The position numbers and the translations under genes are program-made. Below, in pieces: positions 17,390 to 26,858 of a stretch of 64,000 nt of DNA. Every line of letters starts with the position of its first letter. The first letter of the stretch is position 1. The notes below the pieces were generated by a model, which did no database searches, was not told where the DNA came from, and saw nothing but the letters and a program-made list of their open reading frames with translations. The stretch comes from Haloferula sp. BvORR071 (GTDB lineage: Bacteria; Verrucomicrobiota; Verrucomicrobiia; Verrucomicrobiales; Akkermansiaceae). The stretch is from positions 310,001-374,000 of the forward strand of contig NZ_BATP01000003.1 of assembly GCF_000739615.1 (NCBI RefSeq), written 5' to 3'.

Positions 17390-19666
17390 ATGAATCAAGC
17401 AACCGTGCGACGAACCCTCGTCAGTCTAGCCCTTCTCACCGCCGCGCCCTCCGCCTTTGGTCAGGAGAAGGATTGGTACAAGAACATGCAAATCGGTCCG
17501 GCCTGGAGCGATACCTTCGCCGGCACGCTGGGCGGCAAGGAAGGCCCGGTCGCAGTCAAAGGCATCCTCGTCGATATCGGCGAGGGCAACCGCGTGCTCT
17601 TCGACACCGAGACCCTGCGCGTGGTCTCCGCCTACCATGGTGACATCAAGTGGGGCGGCACCCCATGGACCGGCGAGCACGGCAAGCTGATCGCGATCGA
17701 CAACGGCGGCGACAAGGCGCTCGTCAGCATCCCCGCCGGCCCCGGCTGGGCGGATGCCTCCGGCAATTTCACCGACAAGCGCGACAAGGAGCTCCACGGC
17801 TGGGGCAATCTCGAGCACGCGAAATACAAGGGCTTCTTCCGCGACGGCAAGAAGATCATCTTCTCCTACGAGGTGCTCGGCACCCCGGTTTACGAGTCCT
17901 ACGAATCCATCCCGAATGGCATCGTCCGCCAGTTCCAGGTGGCCGCGCACAAGCAGGCTCTCAGCTTCGCGGTCGCGGGTGCCGATGACGCCCTGACGGT
18001 GAGCGCGGACAAGGCCGGCCTGAAGTCCGGCGCCTCGGTCGCCATTGGCGGCAAGGGCCCGAGCCTCGCGAAGGACGGCGGCCTCGTGGTTGCCCGGCTT
18101 TCCGCCTCTTCCGCGCCGATCACCTTCACCGTCGCCTACACCAAGGGCGAAGCCGCAGCCCCCGCGCCCGTGGACTTGGCGGCCCTCACCAAGGGCGGCG
18201 ATCCGCTCTGGGGCAAGGAGATCAAGGTCGCTGGCAACGTCTCGACGGACACCAAGGCCCCGTGGGTCACCGATACCATCCCGGTGCCGAGCGACAACCC
18301 GTGGAAGGCCAGCATTCGCTTCAGCGGCTTCGACTTCATCGATGAAGACACCGCCGCCGTCTGCACCTGGAACGGCGACGTCTGGACCGTCTCCGGCCTG
18401 AAGGGCGACTGGTCGAGCCTCACCTGGAAGCGCTTCGCCTCCGGTCTCTTCGAGCCCCTCGGCCTGAAGGTCGTCGATGGCAGCGTTTACGTCCACGGCC
18501 GCGACCAGATCACCAAGCTGACCGACCTGAACAAGGACGGCGAGGCGGACCGCTACGACGCCTTCTTCCGCGATGAAGCGGTCTCCCCGAACTTCCACGA
18601 GTTCGGCTTCGAGCTGCAGACCGACAAGCAGGGCAACTTCTACACCTGCAAGGCCTCCCCGGTCCGCGGTGGCGGTCGTGGCTTCGATACCATCTACCCG
18701 AGCCATGGCACGGTCCTGCAGATCTCGGCAGACGGCACGAAGAGCCGCGTGATCGCCACCGGTCTGCGCGCGCCCGGCGGTCTGGCAGTCGGTCCGAACG
18801 GTGAGATCACCACCGGCGAGAACGAGGGCACCTGGCAGCCCTGCTGCAAGCTGAACTACTTCACCCCGAAGGATTTCAAGGACGGTCCGGTCTTCCTCGG
18901 CACCGAGCCGAGCAAGCACGACGCCAAGAAGGACCTCCACGAGCCGCTCTGCTACTTCCCGATGAGCGTGGACAACTCCGGAGGTTCCCAGGTCTGGGTG
19001 CCGGAGGGCGTGGACTTCGGTCTGAAGCCCGGCGAGCTCATCCACGGTTCCTACGGCCAGTCTTCCCTCTTCCGCGTGCTGCCGGATCCGGTGGATGGCG
19101 TAATGCAGGGCGGCGTGGTGAAGCTGCCGATCACCCTGGGTGCCTCCGCAATGCGCGAGCGTTTCCACAAGGATGGCTCGATGTATGTCTGCGGCCTGCG
19201 CGGCTGGCAGACGAATGCAGCGAATGAAACCGCCTTCCAGCGCATCCGCTACAACAAGGGCGTCGCAGTGCCGCTGCCGAACAAGGTGGAATTCACCAAG
19301 ACCGGCGTGCGTATCAGCTTCGAGAAGTCGATCAGCGCTGACCTCGCCAAGGATCCCGCCAGCTACAACGCCGAGCGTTGGAACTACGTCCGCGGCCCGC
19401 AATACGGTTCCGGCGAGTTCTCCGTGGATAACGTCGACCAAGACGCCGAGAAGCGTGCCCTCGACAAGGAATCCCACGATTACAAGAAGCACGACGCGAT
19501 CAAGATCACCGCTGCCCGCCCCTCCAAGGACGGCAAGTCGGTCGAGCTCGATTTCGAAGGCCACAAGCCCTCGATGACCCTCAAGGTCGCCTGGGATCTG
19601 GAAGACAGCGCCGGCGAAGTGGTCAAGGGCGAATACTACGGCACCTATCGGAAGGCCGGGAAGTAA
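17390..19666 (+). CDS. Secreted DUF6797-type protein with beta-propeller (glucose/sorbosone dehydrogenase-like) region
   Basis: The 758-residue exported protein (signal MNQATVRRTLVSLALLTAA...FGQ) has an N-terminal module containing KGILVDIGEGNRVLFDTETL and YHGDIKWGGTPWTGEHG, typical of DUF6797. A six-bladed propeller-like region follows (VCTWNGDVWTVSGL, LNKDGEADRY, GLRAPGGLAVGPNGEITTGE). Such proteins are abundant in Planctomycetota and Verrucomicrobiota and usually sit in polysaccharide-utilisation contexts. No heme CxxCH motif is present, so a c-type cytochrome role is excluded. It is single, and a strong terminator follows. Confidence 0.8.
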   Translation: MNQATVRRTLVSLALLTAAPSAFGQEKDWYKNMQIGPAWSDTFAGTLGGKEGPVAVKGILVDIGEGNRVLFDTETLRVVSAYHGDIKWGGTPWTGEHGKLIAIDNGGDKALVSIPAGPGWADASGNFTDKRDKELHGWGNLEHAKYKGFFRDGKKIIFSYEVLGTPVYESYESIPNGIVRQFQVAAHKQALSFAVAGADDALTVSADKAGLKSGASVAIGGKGPSLAKDGGLVVARLSASSAPITFTVAYTKGEAAAPAPVDLAALTKGGDPLWGKEIKVAGNVSTDTKAPWVTDTIPVPSDNPWKASIRFSGFDFIDEDTAAVCTWNGDVWTVSGLKGDWSSLTWKRFASGLFEPLGLKVVDGSVYVHGRDQITKLTDLNKDGEADRYDAFFRDEAVSPNFHEFGFELQTDKQGNFYTCKASPVRGGGRGFDTIYPSHGTVLQISADGTKSRVIATGLRAPGGLAVGPNGEITTGENEGTWQPCCKLNYFTPKDFKDGPVFLGTEPSKHDAKKDLHEPLCYFPMSVDNSGGSQVWVPEGVDFGLKPGELIHGSYGQSSLFRVLPDPVDGVMQGGVVKLPITLGASAMRERFHKDGSMYVCGLRGWQTNAANETAFQRIRYNKGVAVPLPNKVEFTKTGVRISFEKSISADLAKDPASYNAERWNYVRGPQYGSGEFSVDNVDQDAEKRALDKESHDYKKHDAIKITAARPSKDGKSVELDFEGHKPSMTLKVAWDLEDSAGEVVKGEYYGTYRKAGK

Positions 19667-19700
19667 GCCCAAGCTCCAGTAGCCAGTTGATTCAATCGAA

Positions 19701-19733
19701 GGAGGCAGGACGAAAGTCCTGCCTCCTTTTTCG
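19701..19733 (+). terminator. Intrinsic terminator
   Basis: A perfect 11-base stem (GGAGGCAGGAC, loop GAAA, then its complement) at 19701-19726 is followed by a T-rich tract. It ends the DUF6797 gene. Confidence 0.92.
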
Positions 19734-19746
19734 TCTCCGGCTAAGT

Positions 19747-20166
19747 TCACTCCTTGAGCCCGCCATCATGCCCTTCCAGCGGCGTTGAAAGCGGAGCGCC
19801 TTTCGGATTCACCACAAAGGCGATGACCACCGTCTTCTCCGTGGCGTCCGGATTCTTCGCCACCATGTGATGGCTGCCCGCGGGCTCGAAAAAGGTGTCA
19901 CCCGCCTTCAGCTTCAGGAGCGGCCCATCCTTCAGCTGGAACTCCAGCTTGCCGCTCTCTACATAGCCCGTGACCATGCCGGCATGCACGTGCGGCGGTG
20001 CTTCGGCCCCGGGCTGGAGCTCGATGCGTTTGACGAGGATCTCCTTGTCGGCTTGCTCGGGGTAGGCGCGCTTGAAAATCTCCGTGATCTTCACGGGCTC
20101 TTCCGCAGCGGCTGCCAGGGCGAAGGAGGCGGCTGCAGCCATCAGGATACGAATCGGTGTTCTCAT
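19747..20166 (-). CDS. Secreted cupin-domain protein
   Basis: The 139-residue product has a signal peptide (MRTPIRILMAAAASFALAAAA) and a single cupin barrel. Its metal-site motif has H-x-H (PPHVHAGMVTGYVESGKLEF) and a second motif PAGSHHMV. Small secreted cupins of this type bind a metal and are often of unknown activity. I prefer the ATG at 20166; an in-frame ATG at 20184 is also possible. It converges with the DUF6797 gene, and the terminator between them may serve both strands. Confidence 0.82.
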   Translation of the reverse strand: MRTPIRILMAAAASFALAAAAEEPVKITEIFKRAYPEQADKEILVKRIELQPGAEAPPHVHAGMVTGYVESGKLEFQLKDGPLLKLKAGDTFFEPAGSHHMVAKNPDATEKTVVIAFVVNPKGAPLSTPLEGHDGGLKE

Positions 20167-20316
20167 AGTGGTGATCGGTTTCATCTCCCTTCCAACGAGA
20201 TTGCCTGCCGGAGCGTGACAGCCCGGGGCGGAAATTCCGGACCTGACCGGAAGGAATAAAAATTTCTCCCTTAATCGTGGCTTAATTGTCACAAACCTAG
20301 GGTGCGGCCTGAAACG

Positions 20317-22869
20317 ATGACCGCAAGAAACCTGATCGCCCGTGCGACTTGCCTGATTCTCTCCGCTGCCCCCGCCGCCGTGACAGCCGCGGATCGGGAC
20401 CGCATTGAGGACTCCGACTACAGCAAAACTGTCACGATCGTCTTCAGCGGCGACTCCTCCACCGTGACGAACGGCGCGGGCGTCACCATCAGCTACGGTG
20501 CCAATACCGCCAGCATCGCGATCAGCTCTGCCATGGAGGGCGTCCAGTATGTCCTCTCCGGCACCTCGGCGAATGGCTATGTGCAGATCACCAGCACTTA
20601 CGCCTCCAAGGTCACCCTCAATGGGGTCAATCTCACCAGCAGCACCGGCCCGGCGCTTTCGATGATCTCGGCCGCGCGGAATTTCGTGGTCACTGCGAAT
20701 GGCAGCACGAACTCACTGACGGACGGCAGCACCTACACCCGCAGCGGCTCCGGCACGCTCTACACCAGCGGCCCGATGATCCTCAGCGGCAAGGGTAGCC
20801 TCAGCGTCGCCGGAGTGAAGTCCCACGCCATTTACGGCGGCAGCTACATCCGCTGCATGGGCGGCGATGTGAAGGTCAGCTCCGCCGTGAAGGACGCCAT
20901 CCACTCGAAGACTCTCTTCCGCATGGACCAAGGCTCCCTCGATCTCACCGCCACAGGCGATGGCATCGATGGCGACTCCGGCGCGATCCAGGTCAATGGC
21001 GGCAGCATCAACATCCGCAGCCTGGTGGACGACACCAAGGCGATGGGTTGCGAGGGCCTGATCACCATCAACGGCGGCAACCTCAACCTGACCGTCAATG
21101 GCGTGCAGTCCAAGGGCATCTCCGGTAAGTCCGACATCGCCATCAATGGCGGCACCTTGGCCTGCAATCTTGCCGGCGCGGTTTATCTGGAAACGGTCAC
21201 CGACGTCACCACCTACGTCGATCCCTCCTACTGCACCGGCGTGAAGTGCGATGGCAACCTGACCGTGGGCGGCGGCAGCGTCACCATCACCCACACCGGT
21301 CTCGCGGGCAAAGGCATCTCCGCAGATGGGAATGTCGCGATCAATGGCGGCACTGTGGACGTCTTCACCAGCGGTGCGCGCTCGGCCTCTTTCACCAATT
21401 CGCTCGGTGCCACGGATACTGCCTCCGCCGATTGCATCGATGCGGATGGCACGCTCACCATCAGCTCCGGAACGGTCATCGCGCGCAGCACCGGGATCGG
21501 TGGCGACTGTCTGTCTTCGGACCTCGCCCTTACGGTGGGTGGCGGCAATCTGACCCTCACCACCGATGGTGCCTCCGGCGATTGCCTGGCCACGAACAGC
21601 ACCCTCGCAGTCAATGGCGGCACCCTCGCCCTCACCGTGAAGGGCGGCCAGGGCAAGGGCTTCAAGAGCACCGGTGTCATGACGGTCGGCGGCGGCAGCA
21701 GCACCTTCACCATGTCTGGCGGCGTGGTCCAGGAAAACGTCACTGCCAGCACCTACAATCCCGTCTACTGCACCGCGATGAAGAGCGATAGCACCATCGC
21801 CATCACCGCAGGCAATATCACCATGACCCACAGCGGCATCGCCGGGAAGGGCATCTCTGCGGATGGCAACCTGACGATTTCCGGCGGCACTCTCAATCTC
21901 ACTAACAACGGCGCGAACTCGGCCACCTTCACCAATTCGTCGAACGCCACCGACATGGCCTCGGCCGATTGCATCAAGGCGGATGGCACCCTGAGTATCA
22001 CCGGCGGCAGCATCACCGCCACCAGCACCGGGGGCGGCGCGGACGCCATCAGTGGCGATGGCGTGGTCACCATCGGCACCGCTGGCATCACCGCCACGCC
22101 GCTGATCACCGCCAGCGTCAGCGGTGCGCGGGTGCTGGTCTCCGGTTCGGACTACATGAATGCAAAGGCCCTCAAGGCCGACGGCAACCTGACCATGAAT
22201 GGTGGCACCTACAAGGGCACTACCACCACCAACGGCAGTGAGGCCATGGAGAGCAAGGCCACCCTGACGATCAACGGTGGCATCGTGGAGATCAACTCCT
22301 ACGATGACGGCATCAACGCCGCGACCAAGATCGCCATCACCGGCGGCTTGATCTACTCCTACGCCAGCAACAACGACGGCATCGACTCGAACGGCACCTT
22401 CGCGATCAGCGGCGGCACCATCATCAGCTCCGGTGCCAGCGCCCCGGAAGAAGGCTTCGACTGCGACCAGAATAACTTCGCTGTCACCGGCGGCACCCTG
22501 ATCGGCACCGGCGGCGCTACCAGCACGCCGACCACCGCCAGCAGCACCCAGCGCACAGTCCTCTACAAGGGCACCGGCACCGCCAACACGATCCTGCACA
22601 TCACCTCCGCAAGCGGCACAAATCTGGTTTACAAGATCCCGCGCACCTACGCCGCCGGCGGTGGCGGCCCAGGTGGCGGCGGGACCACCCCGATGACCAT
22701 GCTGATCAGCAATGCGGGCCTCGTCTCGGGCACCACCTACTCGATCATCAGTGGCGCCACTGTCACCGGCGGCACGGAATTCCACGGCTATTACACCGGC
22801 GCGACCGTCACCGGCGGCACCACGCTGAAGACCTTCAATCCGACCGCAATCGTTACCACCGTCCAATAA
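20317..22869 (+). CDS. Cthe_2159-like (DUF4353) secreted beta-helix carbohydrate-binding protein
   Basis: The 850-residue secreted protein consists of short repeated 'INGG-x-hydrophobic' turns (AINGGTL, TVGGGS, SISGGT), the pattern of the right-handed parallel beta-helix family represented by Clostridium thermocellum Cthe_2159, a polygalacturonate-binding protein. Asp/Ser-rich GKGISADGN and ASADCI-x-ADG turns probably bind calcium. The protein is longer than usual because about 100 residues (21220-21510 region) recur at 21760-22060. A Gly-rich hinge (GGGGPGGGG) precedes the C-terminal ~70 residues. The start may be ATG 20317 or the GTG at 20302. It is followed closely by an LRR protein gene. 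Confidence 0.82.
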   Translation: MTARNLIARATCLILSAAPAAVTAADRDRIEDSDYSKTVTIVFSGDSSTVTNGAGVTISYGANTASIAISSAMEGVQYVLSGTSANGYVQITSTYASKVTLNGVNLTSSTGPALSMISAARNFVVTANGSTNSLTDGSTYTRSGSGTLYTSGPMILSGKGSLSVAGVKSHAIYGGSYIRCMGGDVKVSSAVKDAIHSKTLFRMDQGSLDLTATGDGIDGDSGAIQVNGGSINIRSLVDDTKAMGCEGLITINGGNLNLTVNGVQSKGISGKSDIAINGGTLACNLAGAVYLETVTDVTTYVDPSYCTGVKCDGNLTVGGGSVTITHTGLAGKGISADGNVAINGGTVDVFTSGARSASFTNSLGATDTASADCIDADGTLTISSGTVIARSTGIGGDCLSSDLALTVGGGNLTLTTDGASGDCLATNSTLAVNGGTLALTVKGGQGKGFKSTGVMTVGGGSSTFTMSGGVVQENVTASTYNPVYCTAMKSDSTIAITAGNITMTHSGIAGKGISADGNLTISGGTLNLTNNGANSATFTNSSNATDMASADCIKADGTLSITGGSITATSTGGGADAISGDGVVTIGTAGITATPLITASVSGARVLVSGSDYMNAKALKADGNLTMNGGTYKGTTTTNGSEAMESKATLTINGGIVEINSYDDGINAATKIAITGGLIYSYASNNDGIDSNGTFAISGGTIISSGASAPEEGFDCDQNNFAVTGGTLIGTGGATSTPTTASSTQRTVLYKGTGTANTILHITSASGTNLVYKIPRTYAAGGGGPGGGGTTPMTMLISNAGLVSGTTYSIISGATVTGGTEFHGYYTGATVTGGTTLKTFNPTAIVTTVQ

Positions 22870-22887
22870 CCCACGACCGCCACGGAC

Positions 22888-24546
22888 ATGAACAAGCTTC
22901 TCTCTCTCGCCGCGGTTTGGGTGGTCTTCGCCCAGAGCGCCATAGCCCAGAGCTTCACCTTCACGACGGAGAACAGCAAAACCACCATCACCGGTTTCTC
23001 CGCCGAGCCCAGTGGTGCAGTCAGCGTGCCCGCCACCCTCGGCGGCTACACGGTCACGGAGATCGGCCGCTCCGCCTTCAAGGATCGCACCGGCATCACC
23101 AGCATCAGCTTCGCTTCCGGGGCCAGCGTCACCAAGCTCGGCGCGAACGCCTTCCAAGGCTGCACCGGTCTGACTTCGATCAGCCTGCCCAGCGGAACCA
23201 CCGCCCTGCCGACGGGATTGTTCAGTGGCTGCGCCAGCCTGACGTCGGCAACGATTCCCTCGACGGTCACGAGTATCGGCGACAGCGCCTTCACCGATTG
23301 CCGCAGCCTCAACTCACTCACCCTGCCCACCAGCCTGAGCAACCTGGGTGAGTCGACCTTCCTGAACTGCCGCAGCCTCACCGCGCTGGCGATCCCCAGC
23401 GGAGTCACAGGTATTCCCGGCCAACTCTGCAGCGAGTGCCGATCACTCGCCACGCTCAGCCTGCCCTCCGGCATCACTTCGGTCGGCTACTCAGCCTTTG
23501 CCAATTGCGCCTCTCTAACAGGAATGACCTTGCCATCCTCGCTCACATCTCTGGGCGATACAGCATTCCAAGGCTGCAGTGGTATCACCAGCTTCGCGAT
23601 CAATGCCTCGCTGGCCAGCATCGGCAGCCAGGCCCTCGATGGTTGCAGCGGCCTGAGTTCCATCACCGTCGCCGCTGCGAACCCCAACTTCAGCAGCACG
23701 AATGGCGTGCTCTTCAACAAGGCTGGCAGCACGCTCCTGCTCTGCCCCGCGGGCCTGGGCGGCAGCTACACCATCCCGCCCAGTGTCACAGCCTTGGCCG
23801 AGGGCGCGCTCGCCCACTGCGATGACCTTACCAGCGTGACCCTGCCCGCGAGCGTCACCAACATCGCCCAGGATGCCCTCTACTACGCCAGCGGCCTGAC
23901 CAGCCTCACGATCCCGGAAGGCGTCACCGCCATCGGAGCTTGGGCTTTCGGCGGCTGCTCCGCGCTCAGCGCCGTGACCTTGCCGGCGACTCTCACGACC
24001 ATCGGTGCCGATGCCTTCCACTACAGCACCAGCCTGCAGCAGGCGACCTTCAAGGGCAATGCGCCGACAATGAGCACCAACGTCTTCGCGGGCACTGCCA
24101 GCGGCTTCACGGTCTACTTCTACGCCGCCAGCACCGGCTTCACCACCCCCACCTGGCAAGGCTACCCGGCACAGGTGATCGGTTCCGGCCAGACCGCAAT
24201 CAACACCTGGCTCACCCAGAATGGCTTCAGCAGCGGCACCGACCTCAACTCGGATCCGAACAATGACGGCGTCAGCCTGCTCATGGCCTACGCCCTCGGC
24301 CTCGATCCCAACCAGAACCTCGCCAACAGCCTGCCCAAGCCGGTGCTCGATGGCGGCTATCTCACGCTCAGCTTCCACGGCAATGCCGAAGGCATCACCT
24401 ACTCCGTGCAAGGCAGCCTCGATCTCCAAGGCTGGGATGCCACAGGCCTCACCCTCTCGGAGCCCGATGCCAGCGGCATCCGCACCGCCACCCTGCCCGT
24501 GGGCAGCGGCCAGAATGGCTTCATGCGGATCGTAATCACGAACTGA
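22888..24546 (+). CDS. Secreted BspA-like leucine-rich repeat protein
   Basis: This 552-residue protein has a signal peptide (MNKLLSLAAVWVVFAQSAIA) and about 15 LRR_5 (BspA/Treponema-type) repeats of ~23 residues. They carry the pattern 'I-G-x-x-A-F-x-x-C-x-x-L-x-x-I-x-L-P' (IGDSAFTDCRSLNSLTLPTS). These form an extracellular adhesion or protein-binding solenoid. The last ~120 residues hold DLNSDPNNDGVSLLMAYALG, an Asp/Asn-rich calcium-binding-like hinge common before C-terminal beta domains of verrucomicrobial exoproteins. It starts 18 bases after the beta-helix gene, so the two are probably an operon. Confidence 0.85.
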   Translation: MNKLLSLAAVWVVFAQSAIAQSFTFTTENSKTTITGFSAEPSGAVSVPATLGGYTVTEIGRSAFKDRTGITSISFASGASVTKLGANAFQGCTGLTSISLPSGTTALPTGLFSGCASLTSATIPSTVTSIGDSAFTDCRSLNSLTLPTSLSNLGESTFLNCRSLTALAIPSGVTGIPGQLCSECRSLATLSLPSGITSVGYSAFANCASLTGMTLPSSLTSLGDTAFQGCSGITSFAINASLASIGSQALDGCSGLSSITVAAANPNFSSTNGVLFNKAGSTLLLCPAGLGGSYTIPPSVTALAEGALAHCDDLTSVTLPASVTNIAQDALYYASGLTSLTIPEGVTAIGAWAFGGCSALSAVTLPATLTTIGADAFHYSTSLQQATFKGNAPTMSTNVFAGTASGFTVYFYAASTGFTTPTWQGYPAQVIGSGQTAINTWLTQNGFSSGTDLNSDPNNDGVSLLMAYALGLDPNQNLANSLPKPVLDGGYLTLSFHGNAEGITYSVQGSLDLQGWDATGLTLSEPDASGIRTATLPVGSGQNGFMRIVITN

Positions 24547-24593
24547 GGCGGGCTTGAACCCCGCGCCGCCACCGCTCAGGCTGGCGGCAGCCC

Positions 24594-24983
24594 ATGAATG
24601 ACACCATCGTCCACTGGATACTCCTGGCTCTCGCCGCCATGATATTTCCCGTGGCCTATGCCTTGGTCTTGCGGCGGATGAATCGGGCGGCAATCCCGCG
24701 CCCGCCACGCTTGGCCTTCTTCTTCCTGTTCGGCACCTTGGGCGGTTGGGCTCTTGCCTTCCTGCTCTCGCCCTCGGGCCTCGCCGCAAGCTGCATGCTG
24801 CTGCTGATCATCGCGGCCCCGATTGCGCTCATGGTCTTATCGATCCTTCTTGCGACCCGCCCAGAGCGCACCTGCTTCCATCGCTTCGCGATGTGGGCAG
24901 GCTTCGTCTTCGTCCTGCTGCCACCCCTCGGCATGTACGCGGGACTCTTCGTCATGGCCCTCACGGGATCGCTGCATGACTGA
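24594..24983 (+). CDS. Small integral membrane protein of unknown function
   Basis: The 129-residue protein has four hydrophobic segments: WILLALAAMIFPVAYALVL, LAFFFLFGTLGGWALAFLL, a Leu/Ile-rich third, and MWAGFVFVLLPPLGMYAGLF. No conserved functional motif is visible. It lies 47 bases after the LRR gene on the same strand, but its role need not be related. Gene reality is supported by the clean membrane-protein composition. Confidence 0.65.
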   Translation: MNDTIVHWILLALAAMIFPVAYALVLRRMNRAAIPRPPRLAFFFLFGTLGGWALAFLLSPSGLAASCMLLLIIAAPIALMVLSILLATRPERTCFHRFAMWAGFVFVLLPPLGMYAGLFVMALTGSLHD

Positions 24984-25049
24984 GTCGGGCGGCCCCATGC
25001 CAGTCCCTCTTCTTGCACGGTCTTCCCCCTCGCCTAGCCTCCGGGCCTG

Positions 25050-26801
25050 ATGAGGAAGCTCGCACTGCGACTGATCTGCGCTTGGTTCGCTATCGCCTCG
25101 GCTGCCGCTGACATCGCAGCGCCACCTGGAGGCAGCGATCTAGCCCTTGCCAGCGAGCTGAAAGCTTACGCCGATCCTGCCTGCGGCACGGTCAGCAAGA
25201 TCGACAACGGAGGCTGGAAAGTCGTGATCACCAAGCCGGACGAAGCCAAGGCCTACGCCGCACAAGTCGCCTTGGACTGTCCTGCCGAAGCCCTTGCTCC
25301 CGGCGAGACGGTGCTCGCCCTGGTCAAGGCCCGAGCTACCCAAGGCAAGGCCAGCATCGAGGCCAAACTTCAACTCGGCAAAGCGCCCTACACCCCTGCT
25401 GCTGCCACGACCGGCCTAGAGCTAAGCTCCACCTTTCAAGAACTCCCGGTCCTTTTCACGATCACCGCGGAGATCCCTCAAGGCGGCGCGGTCCTCACCT
25501 TCCTCTGCGCAGGCAAAGCCCAGAGCGTGGAGATCCAATCCGCCCGGGTCTTCCGCTATCCCGCGGGAACCGATATCAGCAAGTTCCCACGCATCCGCCG
25601 CAGCTATGCCGGCCGCGAGCCCGATGCACCATGGCGCAAGGCTGCTCTTGATCGCATCGAGAAGCAACGCAAGTCGGACTTCAGCGTCCGCGTCACCGGA
25701 CCCGACGGCAAGCCGCTCGCCAATGCCCGCATCACCCTCAAGCTGCGCCGTCACGAGTTCGGCTTCGGTTCCGCCGTCACCGCCGACCTTCTAACAGCCG
25801 ATACCGAGGATGCCCGCCGCTACCGCGAGATCGTCGACCGGCTCTTCAGCCAGATCGTCTTCGAGAATGATCTCAAGGACTTCGGCTGGGAACCGGAAGC
25901 CGAGGGCAAGGAAGAGCACAAGCAGAAGCTCGACCGTGCCTTCACTTGGCTTGCGGAGCGAAACATCTCCATCCGCGGCCACTACCTCATGCAAGTCGCC
26001 GTGCCGCCGAACCTCGCCGGCCAGACCGATGTCGCGGCAATCCGCAAGCACGTCCTCGGCACGATGGAAGAGCGCCTCGCCTTCGCCGGCAATCGCGTCG
26101 TCGAATGGGACGTGATCAATCACCCGGTCGCATGGAGCGGTGCCGAACTGCTTACCAAAATCCCCGGCTTGGAGACGATCGACCGCGAAGTCTACGCCGC
26201 AGCCCGGAGTCGCAGCCCCCTGCCCTTCTTCGTGAACGAAGACCAGATCTTCCGCCCCGGCCGCCAAGCGGATGAGACCTACAACTACCTCGCAGCCTTC
26301 AAGCGCGACGGCCTCCGCATTGATGGCCTCGGCAACCAATCCCACTTCGACGAAAGCTTCCTGCCCTCGCCAGAGGAACTTCTCGCCACCACCGATCGCT
26401 TCGCCGCCGTGGTCCCGCGCCAAGCGGTCACCGAATACGACATCGTCACCCAAGCCGACGAGGACCTCGCCGCGGACTACACCCGCGATGCCCTGATCGC
26501 CTGCTTCAGCCACCCCGCCTACTCCAGCTTCCTCCTCTGGGGATTCTGGGAAGGCAGTCACTGGAAGGCAGAAGCCGCGTCATGGAACCGCGACTGGTCG
26601 ATCCGCAAGCGCGGCGAAGTCTTGGAAGAATGGCTCGGCCGCCGCTGGGCCACGGAAGTGACGCTCACCACTGACAAAGACGGCACCGCCCGCTGGCGGG
26701 GTTTCCCAGGCTACTACGAACTCAGAACGGAAGCTTCCGGGGCACCCCTTGTCTTCAGGGTCTCCAAGGTCACGCCCGAAGCAAAGCTGGACCTGCCTTG
26801 A
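25050..26801 (+). CDS. GH10-like secreted protein with altered acid/base position
   Basis: The 583-residue product has a signal peptide, an N-terminal carbohydrate-binding-like beta-sandwich (residues ~25-195) and a C-terminal (beta/alpha)8 barrel of glycoside hydrolase family 10. The barrel has the family's start (HEFGFGSAVTADLL), the position of the acid/base motif as VVEWDVINHP (His358 where xylanases have Glu in DVVNE), and the nucleophile motif TEYDIV with Glu462. The usual GHTLVWH segment is GHYLMQV. It may therefore be inactive, use another acid, or act on a different substrate. No sugar transporter or regulator is adjacent. Confidence 0.85.
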   Translation: MRKLALRLICAWFAIASAAADIAAPPGGSDLALASELKAYADPACGTVSKIDNGGWKVVITKPDEAKAYAAQVALDCPAEALAPGETVLALVKARATQGKASIEAKLQLGKAPYTPAAATTGLELSSTFQELPVLFTITAEIPQGGAVLTFLCAGKAQSVEIQSARVFRYPAGTDISKFPRIRRSYAGREPDAPWRKAALDRIEKQRKSDFSVRVTGPDGKPLANARITLKLRRHEFGFGSAVTADLLTADTEDARRYREIVDRLFSQIVFENDLKDFGWEPEAEGKEEHKQKLDRAFTWLAERNISIRGHYLMQVAVPPNLAGQTDVAAIRKHVLGTMEERLAFAGNRVVEWDVINHPVAWSGAELLTKIPGLETIDREVYAAARSRSPLPFFVNEDQIFRPGRQADETYNYLAAFKRDGLRIDGLGNQSHFDESFLPSPEELLATTDRFAAVVPRQAVTEYDIVTQADEDLAADYTRDALIACFSHPAYSSFLLWGFWEGSHWKAEAASWNRDWSIRKRGEVLEEWLGRRWATEVTLTTDKDGTARWRGFPGYYELRTEASGAPLVFRVSKVTPEAKLDLP

Positions 26802-26858
26802 GTCTGCCTTTCGGCTCGTCTGCCCGGGACCTCACCTGTTACTCCACGAGGACAGCTG

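Noticed and set aside
17426-19750. Very long open frame antisense to the DUF6797 gene
   Set aside because: It is the mirror of a GC-rich gene with biased third positions. Its translation is rich in Ala, Gly, Asp and Val with no domain, while the plus-strand frame has signal peptide and motifs.
20713-23157. Long open frame antisense to the beta-helix gene
   Set aside because: Translation is low-complexity Ala/Gly/Asp, caused by the repeated GGC/ACC codons of the beta-helix repeats on the other strand.
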